64,000 nucleotides of DNA from Mesostigma viride (Eukaryota; Streptophyta; Mesostigmatophyceae; Mesostigmatales; Mesostigmataceae): positions 54,830-118,829 of the forward strand of contig RPFO01001502.1 in the NCBI GenBank assembly GCA_009746045.1, read 5' to 3'. How positions within the stretch are numbered: position 1 is the first letter of the stretch; each line of letters opens with the position of its first letter. The notes below the pieces were generated by a model. That model made no database searches. It had not been told where the DNA came from and saw only the letters and a program-made list of their open reading frames with translations. Made by a program: the position numbers and the translations under genes. Below are positions 61,923 to 64,000 of the stretch, piece by piece.

Positions 61923-63131
61923 AAAGGTATATTCCAAACGGCTTATGTGGATGACACAACAAATGTTTGTATCTCTCTGCCTGAAGTGCATGCTGTCATG
62001 GATAATATCACTACCTATTCTGTTGCCACACAACAACGATGCAATGTGCTCAAGTCCACGGGACTGCATATCGGCAAAACCAACACCCTACGCTACGCCC
62101 TCCCCAACCTGGCTGTGACCTGGGTCAAGCCGGGGGATCACCACCTTTTGCACAATTGTCCCATCGGCTGCACACCCGAGGGACGCTTGGCTGAACAACG
62201 TTCTTTCATGTATGATGAAACCAACCACGTGGGCAAGCTTGCAGGCGTTCTCCTTACCGCAGGGCGCTGGGGGGCCGTCCACCGCATGAGCCTACGAGGG
62301 CGAACCCTGATCGTCAACCAACTGTTGTTCTCTAAGGTCTTGTATTATTGCCAAGCACACCCACCCAATGATGCCACCACACAGCTCATCCAACGCCTTG
62401 GCAGCAATTTTGTCTGGAAACAGAAAGGCTTAATCTCCCACACGGTCCACGGATGGATCAACAGAGAGATGTCCTTCATGTCATGGGTGCACGGGGGCCT
62501 CGGGCTCCACAACATACAATGGCGTCTGTGGTCGCTGTATGCTAAACAAGTGATATCCGTTTTTATGGGCGTTAACACACACCCTGGCTGCATGCTTGCA
62601 CGTGAAACGCTAGCCTCTCTTTCCACCCATGCTAGTGGCACCTCGTGGCAACTGGGGGCGGGCATACTGGGCAGCACCCTTATTTCGTACAAAGGACTCC
62701 CATGGTATTGGCAGCGCATATGGACAGGTTACAATAAGCTCAAGCCGGGTCGCCTAGTCTTTCCTACTACTAGAGAGGAGGTGGCACGGCAGCCACTCTT
62801 TTTTAATGACTTAATCACAGACGCTACTAACAAGCCCCTGGGCACTCTCCACGGACACAACCCGTATGATGGCTTTCTGCGCGCGTCACCGCCGATTGTC
62901 AGGGTGCTGGACCTCTACCTGGGGCACGGCGCTGCGTACCGACGGCTCAGCTACGACGAGGTCAGCACTTGGGTCTCCCACATGCCCTCCCTGCAAGCGT
63001 GGCAAACTCTTATAAGTGCGATACCAGCGGCGTGGCATGCATTGATGACTGCCCCACGCAAGCCAATTATAACCGCGGCGACTGGGTTAGCTTCTACGCC
63101 GACGGAGTCACGCCTGCGTGCAAGGGTTTAG
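61923..63131 (+). CDS. LINE ORF2: RT end, second part
   Basis: Continues the LINE after the transposon. GIFQTAYVDDTTNVC gives the catalytic YVDD five or six codons from the junction. RT thumb and connection follow (LKSTGLHIGKTNTL, LAGVLLTAGRWGAVHRMSLRGRTLIVNQLLFSKVLYY, WVHGGLGLHNIQWRLWSLYAKQV). At about 63030-63100 the real frame changes, so the last codons before the stop at 63131 are probably out of frame. Confidence 0.9.
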   Translation, partial: KGIFQTAYVDDTTNVCISLPEVHAVMDNITTYSVATQQRCNVLKSTGLHIGKTNTLRYALPNLAVTWVKPGDHHLLHNCPIGCTPEGRLAEQRSFMYDETNHVGKLAGVLLTAGRWGAVHRMSLRGRTLIVNQLLFSKVLYYCQAHPPNDATTQLIQRLGSNFVWKQKGLISHTVHGWINREMSFMSWVHGGLGLHNIQWRLWSLYAKQVISVFMGVNTHPGCMLARETLASLSTHASGTSWQLGAGILGSTLISYKGLPWYWQRIWTGYNKLKPGRLVFPTTREEVARQPLFFNDLITDATNKPLGTLHGHNPYDGFLRASPPIVRVLDLYLGHGAAYRRLSYDEVSTWVSHMPSLQAWQTLISAIPAAWHALMTAPRKPIITAATGLASTPTESRLRARV

Positions 63132-64000
63132 TCGTGACGGTTCTGCCACCTGAGGGGCTCCAACTACAACTGCTGGACGCTATTTCTGGCCACAATGGGT
63201 GTCTGTATCAACTATCCACCTTATATGCGTACACGCCAGCTTCCCAGTGTCACCGCATACGCGTAGTCCCATGGTCTGTGCCAAGATCTTGCATGATCCA
63301 GCCGGACCCATTATCCCCGGTTGAGAGCATTACATGGCTACACGTGGGCAACACACGGCTCGATCTACTACATCTGGACCCGGTTGAATTTGGATGGGTC
63401 TTAACCAAGGGGGACATCAGAACCAGCAAATGTATCTTTGAGTACACCGCAGATTGGGGTTATGATATCTTGTTGCATATGTACCATCAGCCCCACCCGG
63501 GCCGAGCCCGCTGGGGAATACATTGGCCGGGCTACACTTGGGTTAAGATGATTACCCTGGCGGTAGACCACCCTCTCGTGGACCGCAGGGCCACTGATGT
63601 ACAACACCTTTTGATGCATAGGGCGATAGGGGTCTGCGCCATGCTCCACGAGCGTTTTGGTCATGATGCATCATGCCTGTGCACGCACCCTAGTGAAACC
63701 ATTGAGCACAGGTTTCTTTACTGTAATCTCCCTGGGGTTTGGACGTGGCTCATTAACATCTGGGCCGCATGGACGGCATCGCCACCCACTCTCCCAATCA
63801 GCGTGCGTACCATCATTTTCGGTATTGCTGGCACACCAGGGTCCGAGCTTTCAGTTTCCCAAGCAGAATGGATATGGCTACGCACTACTATGCTATACGC
63901 GATCTGGACCATACGCAACGAGACAGTCTTTAAGGTCCGCGAGGAGTATACCCGCGGCGGCGTAGTCCGGCGCTTTATATACCTATGGAATGCGGCTATG
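63031..64000 (+). CDS. LINE ORF2: C-terminal domain with zinc knuckle, runs off window
   Basis: The frame is open from about 63031 to the right edge without a stop. It reads CIDDCPTQANYNRGDWVSFYADG, and near 63640-63720 SCLCTHPSETIEHRFLYCNLPGVW, the zf-RVT-type Cys/His motif found at the end of many plant LINE RT proteins, then WIWLRTTMLYAIWTIRNETVF, also typical of that region. A one-base frameshift separates it from the preceding part. The 3' end of the LINE lies beyond the window. Confidence 0.85.

Overview
This is a eukaryotic window made almost entirely of transposable elements. It has no bacterial-style operons or ribosome binding sites. The elements present (a chromodomain Ty3/gypsy, several copia-like families, a DIRS-type tyrosine-recombinase element, an APE-type LINE and two TIR DNA transposons) suggest a large, repeat-rich genome. 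A green alga or a related protist is my best guess, from general resemblance only; the species cannot be fixed from the sequence. The only gene that looks like host single-copy DNA is a small EF-hand protein gene (50886-51425, minus strand).

The left third is a stack of nested insertions. An old copia-like element (CL-E, pieces 11462-11995 and 20446-22115) was hit by a chromodomain gypsy element (2350-11461). The gypsy was hit by a CL-C element (3' end kept at 1563-2349), and that by a CL-A element (3' end kept at 1-1562). CL-E was separately hit by a complete CL-D element (11996-20445, target duplication CATGC). The middle is a second stack. A decayed CL-A copy (22825-24869 and 49153-50214, minus strand) is split by a 24.3-kb block (24870-49152, duplication CACTG). 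The outer shell of that block is about 1.7 kb of non-coding DNA with TG...CA ends. The shell carries a complete DIRS-like element with split direct repeats (24994-33935), itself interrupted by a 3.4-kb DNA transposon (27440-30861, TA duplication). It also carries a complete CL-B element (34596-48273, duplication GTTGC) whose 5' LTR was hit by a nearly intact CL-C element (42047-48215, duplication GCGCC). The right part holds the EF-hand gene and a LINE (53141 to the window end). The LINE is interrupted just before its YVDD codons by a 6.6-kb DNA transposon (55289-61922) containing opposed arrays of a 173-bp satellite, six near-identical 109-bp repeats and two small chromatin-reader-like genes.

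The most unusual system is the copia-like group (CL-A to CL-E). Where the genes can be read, the order is gag, integrase, retropepsin-like domain, reverse transcriptase, RNase H. The protease motif is DTQA or DTNS instead of DTGA, and the RT box is HGDD instead of YVDD. The LTRs begin AGTT and end AACT instead of TG...CA. In all three elements that keep both ends, the 10-12 bases just inside the 5' LTR, where the tRNA primer site should be, have a perfect complement in the element's own 3' untranslated region. This points to self-priming or RNA circularisation. No tRNA primer site was recognised.
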